A program made the translations under genes and the position numbers. A stretch of DNA of 64,000 nt from Flammula alnicola (Eukaryota > Basidiomycota > Agaricomycetes > Agaricales > Strophariaceae): NCBI GenBank assembly GCA_015499995.1, contig JADNRV010000104.1:1-64000 (forward strand), read 5' to 3'. The notes beneath the pieces were generated by a model. That model saw nothing but the letters and a program-made list of their open reading frames with translations, was not told the DNA's origin and ran no database searches. This document shows, in pieces, positions 12,367 through 23,837 of this stretch. How positions within the stretch are numbered: position 1 is the stretch's first letter; each line of letters starts with the position of its first letter.

Positions 12367-14743
12367 TCATGAACACTGAATAGACGTTTCGCCATAGAGC
12401 AACTTCCCCACCACGTCCTTCAGCTGCGTCTTTGGAATCGCAGCCGCGTTCGCCCTCCTCGCCAGCCTCGTCTGTGTCCTCTGTTCATATGCAAAACCGA
12501 AACTAATGAGTTCGAACTCTGAAAAAGCCGTCCCGAAGAATGACAGTCCGAATGGCATCCCAGGAGCGGGATAGACCAACTTGAACTGCGGGTTTGGCCT
12601 CCTGATAGCGATATCATCCGGGTAGAAACCTAGGGGACTGAAGAGCATGGGTGAGCCATGTATTTATCTAAAGGAAGAAACAGTATTTACCTGTTACAAT
12701 CGGATAACCAGCAATAGCTGAATACCGGGGACATTAATGGGTATGATACAACAGAATGTACCGCCGTAAAAAACCATACCTGCAGGCCCAGTTACTAAAC
12801 CAATCGATGGCAGCACTAATGCATCAAGCTTGTGCTCCTGTAGGGCAGCGTCGATACCTCCGGTACGGCCGAGATCGTGGTTGAACGCTAAAGCCTTGAA
12901 ATATGTTGCATTCCGACCGGTGGTAGCCTCGGCCCTGATAAGTCTACTCTCATTGCATGATTACCTGGCTCCTCGAGATCTCTTTTTGACTCACGTGTCC
13001 TGGCTTTCATGCCCTTCCGGCTTCTCCAGCTCGGGGTTGGCATCGTTGAATTTAATCAAATCTGCGAGGGAGCGAACGCCAGAAGGGTTGTCCCTCAATG
13101 CCGCCAAGTAAGCGTTCAAGTCCTCCTACCCATCATCAGCGACCAAGAACCACCATCACAGTACCCAATCATACCTTGAGGTCTATTCGCGTCACGAATG
13201 TCTCGTTCGTAGACGCCAATAGTTCATCCGCGTTCGGGAGATCTGCAGGGTCCACCACTGTCGCTCCTAAGTCCCTCAGCACGTTCAACGCTTGTTCAAA
13301 TGCTGCTCCCACCGACGGGTCGTTCCTAGTGATGCTCTCATTCATGAAGACACGCCTCGGAACCCCAATGCGCTTCCCCTTTAACGCATCCTTATTCAGG
13401 GCCTTGGTGAAGTCAGGTACGGTAGGCGGCTGAGCAAGTGTGAAGTTGTCGTTCTGGTCCTTCCCAGCGATGATAGACAGCACAATTGCGGCATCCGTTA
13501 AGGAGCGTGTCATAGGCCCCACCGTATCCTGGTTAGAAGAGATGGGGATGACTGGTAACAATTAGTCAGAGATTAGTAGAGATGTGGTTTAAAAGAGAGA
13601 AGATGGCAACGCACCTCCAGCACGGGAAGTCAAGCCCACTGTTGGCTTAATCCCCGCCAGGTTGTTGTGGCTCGATGGACAGATGATACTTCCATCAGTC
13701 TCTGTCCCAAGGGTAACACTGACCAATCCAATTGAAGCAGCGACTCCTGACCCAGCAGATGATCCACATGGATCGCCGTTGGGAAAGTATGCATTAGTAG
13801 TTTGGCCGCCTCTTCCTGACCACCCACTAGGGAGGGTGCCTCTGGCATGGGAAAATTCGGAGAGGTTTGCTTTACCTGTCGATTATTTAGAAATGAGACG
13901 ATGCAAAATATCTAGAAGATATGGGCTTGCCTAGGATAATAGCCCCCGCTTTACGCAGCCGTTTTACTACACCTGCATCTTCCGGAACAATTGATCCAAG
14001 GAGACTAAAGGAACCAGCCGTAGTGTTCATTCCTGGGCCTAATTTTAATCGTAGGGCATTATCTGTTATAACGAGGAGCCCACCTTCAGGTGAGATCGTC
14101 GCAATATTGTCCTGAAGGCAGTCGGTAAGCATAAATTCGTAGTTTCAGTAGGGTAAGAGTTGAGTGTGTATACCTTGAGGAGAATCGGTATACCGTGGAG
14201 GGCGCTTCTTTTCCCGGTTATTCGGCGCTCCTTGTCCAGTTCCGCTGCCTGGCTCAATGCAGACGGATTCAACTCAAGAACAGGCCGGAGTGTAGGACCC
14301 TTATGATTTACTTCATCTATACGAGCGAAGTATGCCTAACGGTGCGCAGCTCAATGTCATGATATCTCTGCTCTGAGTTAAATAGCCCTTACCTTGACCA
14401 AATCAACGCTGGTAAAGTGTTGTGCATCCAGTCCTGCCTGTAGTGCTAGCACAGACGCCTCATACAGGTCTGGGAACACAATATTCTCCGGCGTCAAACG
14501 AACAGGATTCAAGCTCGCATACGTCAAGCCCCATAACAGTCGGAAGACCACGATCAGTACCAATGCAAGATAGACGCATCGCTTCAAGAGCGACAGTCTA
14601 GTCCAGAATCCGTGTACACTCTCTGTCGAGCGTGTTAGTGAGGTAAAAGGCTCTAATCTCTAGAAAATGCGGGACATTAGATACATATTCTTCGTGTTCA
14701 ATGTTGCGATTCTTAACACGTACACTGGATTTTCCATCTCCAT
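12367..14743 (-). CDS. Membrane-anchored amidase-signature hydrolase
   Basis: This amidase-signature enzyme hydrolyses an amide bond; the substrate is unknown. Its Ser-cisSer-Lys triad is visible: Lys in GIPILLKDN, Ser in CGSSAGSGVAAS, and the second Ser in GTETDGSIICPSS. I place the start at 14743 (MEMENP) through a 66-nt intron (14660-14725), because the long frame has no ATG before its hydrophobic segment. Exon 2 then reads RLEPFTSLTRS and into KRCVYLALVLIVVFRLLWG, a likely signal anchor. The C-terminus follows ALVLPSIGLVTGPAAIAGYP and ends at 12367. Several short introns interrupt it, for example near 14160 and 13600. No break was found. Its 5' end abuts the duplicated 3' flank of family A copy 1, so its promoter lies in, or was remodelled by, that duplication. 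Confidence 0.88.
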
Positions 14744-14789
14744 AGTTCACAATTCTTGACGGCTCGATGCTGGCTTTCCATTGCATTAG

Positions 14790-15107
14790 TATAGAGGTGA
14801 TGGTCGCTGTTAAGAAGGGTTTGTTTAAAGAAGGAAGCTCACAGGCAAGGTGATATAGAGAAGCTCGGACCACATGGACATTTCCAAGTGACAGCGCGGA
14901 AGCGCCAGACCTATAAATGGATCGCGCGTACATCTATGACCCGTGCCATGGCGCCATCATAGTCGCCACTGCGTGCAGACTCAACGAGACATCCAAAGTG
15001 AACGCTGAGGATAGGTTGAGATAAAAAGAGTGGATTTATGGCTACTTGTAAATAAGCGCACATAATTTGTACACAAGAAAGACCAGTGTTGGACTCATCT
15101 ACAAACT
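14790..15107. repeat. 3' flank of A1, repeated inverted after A4
   Basis: This stretch after the A1 stop matches, in inverse orientation, about 43848-44246 after the A4 stop. Shared landmarks include TATAGAGGTGATGG, GTCGCTGTTAAGAAGGG, CACATGGACATTT and CGTGCAGACTCAACGAGACA. The match ends within about 50 bases of the amidase start. Partial versions follow A3 (26355-26470) and A2 (21360-21440). Confidence 0.75.
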
Positions 15108-16502
15108 TTATGTTGTTGGCGTGTATCCTGGCGGAGGGTCGTCTGATAACCCCTGGGCCCACGCCGACCACTGTTGCTCCTGCAAAGATGCAATCTGCTC
15201 TCCCATCATGCGAAGCTGTTCCTTCATCTCCGCCATGCCCATCTCATCTTCCTCCCCTCCCACAGGCTGGTCTCGATTTGTTGTCCCCTGCCTGCGGAAT
15301 GATTGAAGCCGGCCGCCCCTTTCTCCTCCACTGAGATCAGAAGCAAGGTACATCATCTCCCGCTGTACAGCTCGGAGTCGCTGATCGATTTCGTTTTGAC
15401 GTGCTTGTCGAATGGCCTTGACGCTCCTCAAGGGCTGCTCCGAGGTAAAAGAAACTTCTTTTTTTGTTCCTGATAGGTGGTCGCCGCTGGTGACAGATCT
15501 TAAGGGTGCGCGCCTACCTCCATCCGTATAATTGACGCCAGGCCGTGAAGATGTATAATTGGAGACAGAAGTGCCTCGGTAGAGCGGGTCATAGCCTTTA
15601 ACTTCTGTCCTATTTCTCCATCGACGGTTTCGACGGCGGAGCCAGAAAATAAGGATGCCCGGCAATGCTAAGACCGCAATTCCTCCTATAACACCACCAG
15701 CAATTGCCGAAGCCGTGGAAGTCTTGGTAGCTTTAGAAGCAGATGGAGATGTGGATGGAGATGCAGTCGATGATGCAGAGAATGAGACGCTCCCAGAGGT
15801 TGACAACGGCAGTAGAGGTGCGTTATCGTCGTGACTGTTGATGGATGAATGAGCTTTGACAGAAAAACTTCATTGGGAGTCATGCTCACGTATAAATCGC
15901 ATAGTCGAAATTGACAAAAACACTGGTGTTAACTCCTGATGTCGATATGACCAAAGTGTGTTGGGTATTGGTGAGGTTCGCTTTCGAGAATGCCAAAGAG
16001 TTGTAGTTGAAGTCTGTCGTTGTCAAATCCGGGACATGTTGAAAAAGTTCCGGAGCGTTTCCGTCCAACGTCATATTAGCTAGTGTCAGTGTTGTAATCC
16101 CGTCGCCGGCATTGTTGGCGAGGATGAAGAAAACATAAATCGCCGTTCCTATCGAAAAGGATACCGCTGAGGTGAGGATCGATAACATAGTGGTTGATAC
16201 TTACCATTGAATTGCATTGTGATAGACGTTGAACCCAAGCGTGGATAATACGTTGTAGCGGTATATGTTCCATTGAACGCTTGCAGAGTGTCTGGCCGAA
16301 TCGCACAAGTCGTACACATTTCATCCGCCCAGACGTCTATTGCAGGAACATAGGTGACGAGCTGGCCTGTCTGGGAGTCTCCGAAGGAATCATCAATTGT
16401 CCGATTGACAATTGCTGCGGTCACTGGAGACACACAGAGCCAGAAGAGAATGACAGAGAAAAAAGCGCCTGGGCCGCCTGGGCCAAGTAGCAGAACAACC
16501 AT
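15108..16502 (-). CDS. Family A membrane protein, copy A1
   Basis: This is a single-pass membrane protein of unknown function. The start MVVLLLGPGGPG is at 16502, with a signal peptide to about VSPVTA. The ectodomain has a beta-rich Asn-glycosylated pattern (IVNRTIDDSFGDSQTG, a CTTC pair, YVFFILANNAGDG, VFVNFDYAIYT) split by two short introns. A Ser/Thr-rich stalk leads to a membrane helix (AIAGGVIGGIAVLALPGILIF) with an RRRNRRWRNR stop-transfer. The tail holds two helical, Gln/Glu-rich coiled-coil segments and ends DDPPPGYTPTT. A1 lacks a roughly 55-residue tail segment and part of the stalk present in A2 and A3. It is divergent from NEDD1, with about 800 bp between starts. A receptor or cell-wall sensor role is only a guess. 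Confidence 0.8.
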
Positions 16503-17301
16503 CTTGTGGAGGAGATGAAAGGGGTCAGAAAGAAAAAGTCCTCTCACTGCCCAGCAGCTCGTGCTTGGCACCTAGTTCGTTCTCCATCACATGTCATATG
16601 GGTGATCAACTCAGTCGTTGAAGTCTGTAGAGGAGACTGATATAGATGTTGGCATACGATGATGATCACTTCGCAGGGTAACATATAGTAACCAGTAACG
16701 CTTCATGCATCATTTGCAGTTTACTGTTCGATTAATCGAAAAGGAGCGGGGTTTGGGGCGGTAGGAGGAGGGCCCGCATTCCAACCTATTGACACAGTCA
16801 AAAGCAAAATAAGAATAAAAACCTCGCTCGGTGGAAAGTTGCAAATAACCTCTAATTCAAGGTGATAGTGGTTGATACGGATAGGGAGAGAATTGCGTCA
16901 AAATGTTCCATTATGTCGGCAGACTTGCCTCGTTCAGCAGCCTAGGCAAATCATGATCATGATGCACTGCATTGAAATCTTTTATTGTCTATGCTGGTGC
17001 TTGCAATTGGATTAGACATACATTTTATTAGGTGAAATTTGGAGAACATGACCGCAACCCACTGAAAGCATCAAACTGAGGGGACCAGGCAAATTTGACT
17101 TGCACTGAAGAGCGCTGGTAGTTGCAAGATGAAGGCTTAGGAAAGGAAGGGAGATGGCAGCAGTTGCCGAGTTCGGAATGGTACATATCACGTGTCGGCT
17201 TGTGCGCGTTATTTGCTCGTATTGACGCGTTGGAAAACAACTTGAAAATAACAGACCAAATCCTCACCACAGTCTGTAAAGTAGACTACCCCTTTCCACG
17301 G
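16503..17301. promoter_or_regulatory. Divergent A1/NEDD1 intergenic region
   Basis: This must contain the promoters of A1 (minus) and NEDD1 (plus). The A1-proximal 60-70 bases resemble the region upstream of A4 (about 42200-42269), including a purine tract and a CAGCAG motif. No defined TATA box or operator could be assigned. No gene is seen. Confidence 0.45.
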
Positions 17302-19861
17302 ATGTTCGCGGCTACAACGACGGACGCCTTGAGCGTCGCAGACCCAGCAATACTCAAGAAAGCACCCTCATCTATCCCTTCCTGTCTGGATCTCATCGAA
17401 ACTCCAACAGCGAGCTCGTGGTCTCCCGATAACGCATATCTCTACATCGCCTCGGCCCACACCATTCACAGATATGAACCATCTTCCAATGCATTACGAG
17501 ATGTATACACCCATGACGGAGTGGAGACTATCAGCCATCTGGTAGCAAGCGACAAATCGACTGTGATCTTCAGCGCGGGATGCAAGATTGTTGTTCTCGA
17601 TTGTGATGGCAATCCACAAATTACCCAAACATTCGAATCTCATAAGGCGAAGGTCAACTCTCTGTCGGTGTCCAACGACAATACCTTGCTTGTATCTACT
17701 TCTCCTGCGGCAGTTCATGTCCACAATCTAACTCTTGGATCGCATACGGTCCTGAGGGGGTTGTCCAACCAGGAGATCAGCACGTCAATTTTCCACCCTC
17801 ATTCCCGCACCAGACTTCTGGTAGCGGCTGGCAAGCAACTAATGGTTTGCGATACAACACGTCCATCGAGCCCGATGAAAACCGTCGTTATGAATGACTC
17901 GAGCTCAGGAGACATTACAGCTGTGGCATGTAGTCCGTTCAGCAAGACTTTGGTCGCGGTTGCCACTTCCAGTGGCTTTGTTGGACTCATTGACTTGGAG
18001 AAGGAAAAGGCGTACGTCTTCTTTATTCTTTTGACCTACTTAAAACAACTCAGCTTTGGACTTCAGACTTTTCCGGACCCTGAACGTCAAACTACCGCTT
18101 ACAACACTTGGCTTTTCGCCGGAAGGTGCAGCCATCTATCTCGGAACTGAGACCGGAAAAATCCTCGTTGTGGACCTGCGTGCATTGGATAAGCCTCCAA
18201 AGTCCATTGTCCTCAGCGAGAGTGGCAGCCGTGTACAGACCATCAGCGTACAGGTATAGATTTCCGAGTTGTTTGTTGAGACAGATGCTCACAGGAGATT
18301 TAGAAAAAATCTAAAGAAGGTCTCACCAAAACCCCCATTGCGCCCTCTGCTACGACAACCAAGAAAGTTGCTTCAGACATACCTCCACCTAGTCGTCGGG
18401 TGACTTCGAATACCGTCGCGCAGACCTCCAAATCTGCCCCGTCTCCTGCTCGCCCCAAATCGAGTGTGCCACCCTCGCCCGTGGGCCGGAGAGCAACAAC
18501 TTCTGCAATTACCTCGCCTCTCAAGCGTGCCGTGGGGACCAAGTCCAAGAAGGTCTTGTCGCCTGTAAGAGATCCTCACGGAAATAGCGGCAGCGCTGGC
18601 GGCCTTTCCGGTCAGTTTCCTCCTTCCCTCGTGAGGAAATGCAACACGCTGACCATGCGATAAATTTTCAGCGCAACTCGATGAATTGGCTGATCTCAGG
18701 CGAGGCAAAGCCAACACAACATCAGCCAAGGTCGTGAAGAAACCTTCGGCGGAGAGTATACGCTCTCGACCCTCGCATTGCCCTCGAAAGTCTGTAACGA
18801 GTGTGGGCAGGGTACCCTCAAACAAGGTCGCGGACATGGAGAACCCTCGTCGTACGAGAACACTTCCAACTGCCACATCTACTTCCGCCATTTCAACCAG
18901 GAAGGCTTCGACTACCAGTGTCACGACATCGGCCTCCGTAGGCGACCGTCTTAGCATTCCTCGAACCAGTCCACAGCGAAGACCACGAGCAGCGTCCTCC
19001 GCATCTCGTGCAGGTCCTGAGGTCATTCCTGGTGTTCTCAGTAGCCAAAGTACAACTACAAGCAAATATTCAGCAAAGGAGACAGAAGGAACTACGACAT
19101 CAGGCTCAGCCACATCGGCTTCGCGTCCTTCATCGTCTGCGTCGCGGATGTCACGTACGACTGGGACGACGGCGACGCGAGATTCGTCTCCGGTACGTTC
19201 CAGGCTAGGAGCAACGTCGAGGACGAAGGAAAGCAGGACCCCGTCTCCTGAGCTTCCGGATATGCGACTCGACCCTGTTACGCCTGTACCCGCGCAGAAA
19301 CAGCGGGGCATGACTGTGCTTGGGCTGGGCACGCCCGAAGTCGAACGGTGGATCCACGCGGGCAAGGAAGACAACAGGCAACTCCCTCACAAAGGCGACG
19401 TCAAAGGCAAAGGCAAGACAGTTGGCTTCCAAGACGAGGACGTGGACGAACCTGGTAATGACGATGATGACGAAGAGAACGATGAGGAGCGAGACCGAAA
19501 TTTGTCCATGCAAATCTCGCCTCGACGGCCCATTTCCGGAGTCTCCGCGAGTGCTTCAGGATCGACCGACTCATGGGCTGCCTCGCCTGCGACGGGCTCC
19601 CTCAACGGTACATCCCCCGGTGGTGGTTCCTCGGCACACGAGCTCCTCAAGACCATTGTGCAAGACGTTATGTATGACTTCCAGCAAGAGACCAAGGCCG
19701 AGATGATGGGCCTCCATTTGGACTTGCTTAGGATGGGCCGAGGGTGGAAGATGGAATTACGGTCGCTCATGGATGAGTACGTTGGCGATTTACGGGACTT
19801 GAGGGAGGAGAATCAGAGGTTGAGGCTGGAGAACGAGCGCCTCAGGAGGGGAGCTTATTAA
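17302..19861 (+). CDS. NEDD1: NEDD1-like WD40 gamma-tubulin adaptor
   Basis: NEDD1 recruits the gamma-tubulin ring complex to centrosomes or spindle pole bodies. The start MFAATTTDALSVADPA is at 17302, the first ATG in the frame. The N-terminal half is a WD40 propeller: ASSWSPDNAYLYIASAHTIH, SHKAKVNSLSVSNDNTLLVS, GDITAVACSPFSKTLVAVAT, TTLGFSPEGAAIYLGTETGK. Three short introns lie near 18012-18054, 18256-18300 and 18612-18670. The middle is Ser/Thr/Arg-rich and basic. The C-terminus is the NEDD1 helical region, AHELLKTIVQDVMYDFQQE then MGLHLDLLRMGRGWKMELRS, ending in a coiled coil LREENQRLRLENERLRRG. This is the only complete copy in the window; two damaged copies follow in the same orientation. 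Confidence 0.9.
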
Positions 19862-20266
19862 GTTGCCTGTTCTCCTTTTTCGTATGTGGGCTGCTTTATG
19901 GCATATGTATACTATTTAAATATTCGTTGCATGTTGTTTACTGTGTAATGGTTCAGACTAGTACTAAGTATCGCGTTATTTGAGTTGCATGTTTCTGGGC
20001 GAATTCGCCAGGAAGGTTAAAAAAATTCGGAGATTTTAGGCGGTAAGATATTGGGTTTGATCATAGCTGTGCAAGTATACTGCACATGTATTATACTCAT
20101 CGCGAAGTACAGTTACAAGAAAGCTGTAAATACATGTATGGTGAAGACACATGATCAATACATGATGTACAAAAAACGGTAATGAAGAGGGGAGTTCCGA
20201 TTCGAGTCCAACGATAATAAAAAGAACGTAAAAAGGTATCGCATAAAAGACGGCTCCAGTACTGAC
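19862..20266. other. NEDD1 3' UTR region
   Basis: This AT-rich region lies between the stops of NEDD1 and family B copy 1. It is recognisably repeated at 32365-32690 after the third NEDD1 fragment (shared CTGGGCGAATTCGCCAGGAA), which shows that the duplicated unit included the 3' UTR. Confidence 0.6.
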
Positions 20267-21355
20267 TCAACCATGAGTGTATTGAGGGGGTATTTCTACT
20301 ACGTTCTCGCTTGAAGGTAATCAAATGCCACTATCTTCATGCATCACGATCCTTGACGACATAGAGTCGTTTGTGAGTGGAGGAGAGTGCAAGCCTCCTT
20401 GCCCGCCGCGCCGTTGCTGCTGCTGTCGAAGGGCTGCGGCAGTTGCCTCCGCCTCCCTCCATGCCTTGCCGCTTGTCAGTGACGATCGGACCGTCGACGT
20501 TGAAAGCGCGTGCCTCGTGGAGTCATTCAAGTCACCACTTGTAGAGAGAATGCGTCCGACAGTGTTGGAGTTCGAAAGATAGGTGTTATTTGATGACGAA
20601 CTGGGTGACATAACAGATTGGCTGAAGTCTGTTGCACTGAAGCTAGGCTGCGTGTTATGATGGCCAGAACTTCCGAATCCGCCGCCGCCGCCCTGCGCAG
20701 TTCGTTGTTGTTGTTGCTGGAGATATACATGGCCATCGGTTGCAGTTGTTCGTACGGGAGAATGGACAATGGGTTGAGGGATGACGTCGGGGTAGTCGGC
20801 GACCTTCTCCTCGAGAGCCAGTTGTTTGTTGCGCCGGCGAAGACAGAAATATCCGAGAATGGCGAGCAGGATGATGAGAAGACCGCCAAAAATCTCTCCC
20901 ACAATAGCACCAGTGTTATTCGATGTTTTACCGATATTCGATCGGTTGGAAGCTCCTCAAGTTGCCGAAGGTCCAGCAGAGGAGGAAAGCCCTGTCGATG
21001 GGATTGAACCATTCTGTACGACCAGAAAATCGAGCGTCGACGGTGTGGTTTGTGTGTTTCCTTGGTACGTAACGACGAGTTTGTGCTGTCCAGCGGTGAG
21101 TTGAGGTGTTTGAAAAAATTTCTGGTTATAAATTGTAGTTGAGGTGGCTGGAAGGCCTTTCAATAGGAAAGTAACTGGTGTTTGACCATAGACAGCATAT
21201 GTCCCTGATGTCGCATTGTGAGGAAGTTCCGTTGGTATACAGCCGTACCAGCTGAGGGAGATCCCTGAAGAAGAAAATTAGGAGAATACGTATAGAGGAA
21301 AGAGAGCACTCACCAGTGAAGTCAAAGGTGAAAAGCGAGCCCGTCTGGGTTGTCA
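20267..21355 (-). pseudogene. Family B membrane protein, truncated copy B1
   Basis: Compared with B3, this copy starts abruptly at the middle of the ectodomain (ANMTTQTGSLFTFDFTG) and has no start codon or first beta-sandwich domain. It keeps the second domain (SLSWYGCIPTELPHNATSG), the stalk, the membrane helix GGLLIILLAILGYFCLRRR and a Gln-rich tail. Two in-frame TGA codons break it: one in the stalk (20957-20959, TCA in B3) and one near the end (20321-20323, an Arg codon in B2/B3). Beyond the second, the frame still reads LPSSENVVEIPPQYTHG to a TGA at 20267-20269, which I take as the ancestral C-terminus. Confidence 0.8.
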
Positions 21356-21613
21356 TATTTGCCGCGCTATAGCTAATTGCCGCTGCCTGCGTGCAGCGTC
21401 AACGAGACATCGAGAGTGAATGCCAAGAATAAGTTGAGATAAAAAGTGATAGCGACTAGTAAATGTAATTGGTACATAAAAAGATCGGTTTGCATGTACT
21501 GCAGTGATTGTGGTGTTGGCATGTATGAGAGGGTATCCGTTGGGTATCCGACAGAGAAACAACTTCACCTAGAAGCTTTGAGTAGGCGGCGGTCCCGAAT
21601 ACCGCGAAGACGC

Positions 21614-23231
21614 CTAAGCTCTTGGCGTGTAGCCTGGCGGAGCGTCGTCTGATAACCCCTGGGCCCACGCCGAATGCTGTTGCTCCTGCAAAGACGCAAT
21701 CTGCTCTCTCATCATGCGAAGCTGTTCCTTCATCTCCGCCATGCCTATCTCATTTTCCTCCCCTTCCACAGGCTGGTCTCGATTCATTGTCCCCTGCCTG
21801 CGGAGTGGTTGAAGCCGGCCGCCCCTTTCTCCTCCACTGAAATCAGAAGCAAGGTACGTCATCTCTTGCTGTACAGTTCGGAGTCGCTGGTTGATTTCGT
21901 TTTGACGTGCTTGTCGAATGGCCTCGACGCTGCTCAAGGGCCGCTCCGCGGTCAGAGAAACTCCTTTCTCTGTTCCTGATAGGTGGTCGCCGCTGGTGAC
22001 AGATCTTAAGGGTGCACGTCTACCTCGTTCGATATAATTGACGCCAGAGCTTGACGATGTAGAATTGCCTTGGTAGGCATTCTCAACAGATGAAGGAGAC
22101 AACGGTGTCCGACCATTTGAAGGCATCGACAATTGAGATGCCATTGCATCTGATCCATTGTCATATCCTTGTGAGGGAATGGAGTTGGCGGCAGACTGAA
22201 ATGCGGATTGTGGTACGAAAGGTGAAAGGAGTCCAGTTTGTTGGTCACTTGCAGGGCCGATTTCTCCCATCAGCGGCGGGACATAGCCTTCAACTTCTGT
22301 CCTATTTCTCGATCGACGGTTTCGATGGTGGAGGAAGAAAAGAAGGATGCTTAGCAATGCTAAGACCGCAATTCCTCCTATAACACCACCAGCAATTGCC
22401 CCAGCTGAAACCGACGATTTGTTACTTGAAGAATCGTTCTGTGCAATTTCTGTCGTTGAAGCCGTGGGAGTCTTGGTAGTTTTAGATGCGGATGGAGATG
22501 CAGACGACGATGCAGACAATGAGGCGCTCCCAGAGGCTGACAACGGAAGTAGAGGTGCGTTATCATCGTGACTGTTGATGGATAAATGAGCTTTGACAGA
22601 AAAACTTTCATTGAGTCATGCTCACGTATAAATAGCATAGTCGAAATTGACAAAAACATTGGTATTAACTCCTGATGTCGATATGACCAAAGTGTGTTGG
22701 GCATTGATGAGGTTCGCTTTCGAGAATGCCAAAGAGTTGTAGTTGAAGTTTGTCGTTGTCAAATCCGGGACGTGTTGAAAAAGTTCCGGAGCGTTTCCGT
22801 CCAACGTCATATTAGCCAGTGTCAGCGTTGTAATCCCGTCACCGGCATTGTTGGCAAGGATGAAGAAAACATAAATCGCCGTTCCTATCGAAAAGTGGAT
22901 ACTGATCAGGTGAGGTTCGGTAACGTAGTGGTTGATACTTACCATTGAATTGCATTGTGATAGACATTGAACCCAAGCCTGGATTGTATGTTGCAGCGGT
23001 ATATGTTCCCTTGAACGCTTGCGCAATGTCTGGCCGAATCGCACAACCCGTACATGTTTCATCCGCCCAGACCCCCGTTGCAGGAACATAGGTGACGAGC
23101 TGGCCTGTCTGGGAGTCTCCGAACGAATCATCAATTGTCCGATTGACAATTGCTGCGGTCACTGGAGACACATAGAGCCAGAAGAGAATGACAGAGAACA
23201 AAGCGCGTGGGCCAAGTAGCAGAACAAGCAT
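21614..23231 (-). CDS. Family A membrane protein, copy A2
   Basis: This is a close paralogue of A1 with three open exons. The start MLVLLLGPRALFSV is at 23231, with a signal peptide to about VTA. The ectodomain has a CTGC pair and the same NRTIDDSFGDSQTG and FVNFDYAIYT landmarks. A Ser-rich stalk is followed by the membrane helix AGGVIGGIAVLALLSILLFFL and basic stop-transfer. The tail includes the PPLMGEIGPASDQQTGLLSP segment absent from A1 and A4, two coiled-coil stretches, and the end DDAPPGYTPRA. Introns lie near 22880-22943 and 22560-22625. The 5' flank resembles that of A3 rather than A1. No lesion was found, although the adjacent NEDD1 and family B copies are broken. Function unknown. 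Confidence 0.8.
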
Positions 23232-23837
23232 CTCGTAGAGGAAAGGAGTCAGAAAGAACAAGACCTCTCGCTGCTCAGCAGCGAGTTGGTTGGTACCGCC
23301 TTGTCAAAAACATTGATGCATAGTGTTATCGATTATCCCTGGAGCGAGGTGACCTCGAGTTGAAACTCGCCAGAACTCGCCTGGCCTCGAAATCAGGGGA
23401 CTGTCACCGAGGAATTAGTCTCTCACGACAGACCAATTAATAGATGAACAGTCGATCTGTATATAAGCCGAGGAATCCCCATTCTGTCACACTCGGCTAC
23501 TTACTTACACTCACACTCGGTAACTCACACTCGGGAAGCCGGCACCTCACGTGCATCTATGTGCTGATCAGCAGTGATCACGGCACACAGTGTAGGCCCT
23601 TAGGTCAGGACTGGATAGGTTAGGATGTTAGGGTAGGTTAGGGTTGTTAGGGTTGGTTAGGTTAGGATTCGTGTTAGGGTTCGGGTGGCGAATATTCACC
23701 TTTGGCGCGCAGGAGAGCGCCTCGTTGAGTTTTAACGGACTTAAAATTTGAGAGATAAATATCAAATAAATATGTTACATAAGACGCTTGAGGAAGGATG
23801 CCGGAATGCCGAGTGCGAGTGACGAAAGCATCCTTCC
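23232..23837. other. Junction region upstream of NEDD1 pseudogene 1
   Basis: The first 130 or so bases match the A3 upstream region (shared CTGCTCAGCAGCGAGTTG and CAAAAACATTGATG). From about 23370 the sequence is not found elsewhere in the window. It includes direct CACTCGG repeats near 23492-23535 and the telomere-like tract listed separately. No gene is seen. Confidence 0.5.
23612..23685 (+). repeat. Degenerate interstitial TTAGGG tract
   Basis: About eight units of TTAGG or TTAGGG, with variable spacers (GGTTAGG, GTTAGGGTAGG, GTTAGGGTTG), occur in about 74 bases. TTAGGG is the usual telomere repeat of filamentous fungi. The tract sits between the A2 upstream flank and the truncated 5' edge of NEDD1 pseudogene 1, at a rearrangement junction. 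Confidence 0.75.

Noticed and set aside
18373..19374. 333-codon minus-strand ORF opposite NEDD1
   Set aside because: It is the antisense shadow of the Ser/Arg-rich NEDD1 middle, with no start context or motifs.
23370..23837. CRISPR-like or satellite array from the repeated CACTCGG and TTAGGG units
   Set aside because: The units are short and irregular without spacers. The first is a local direct repeat and the second is telomere-like; CRISPR is not expected in a fungal nuclear genome.
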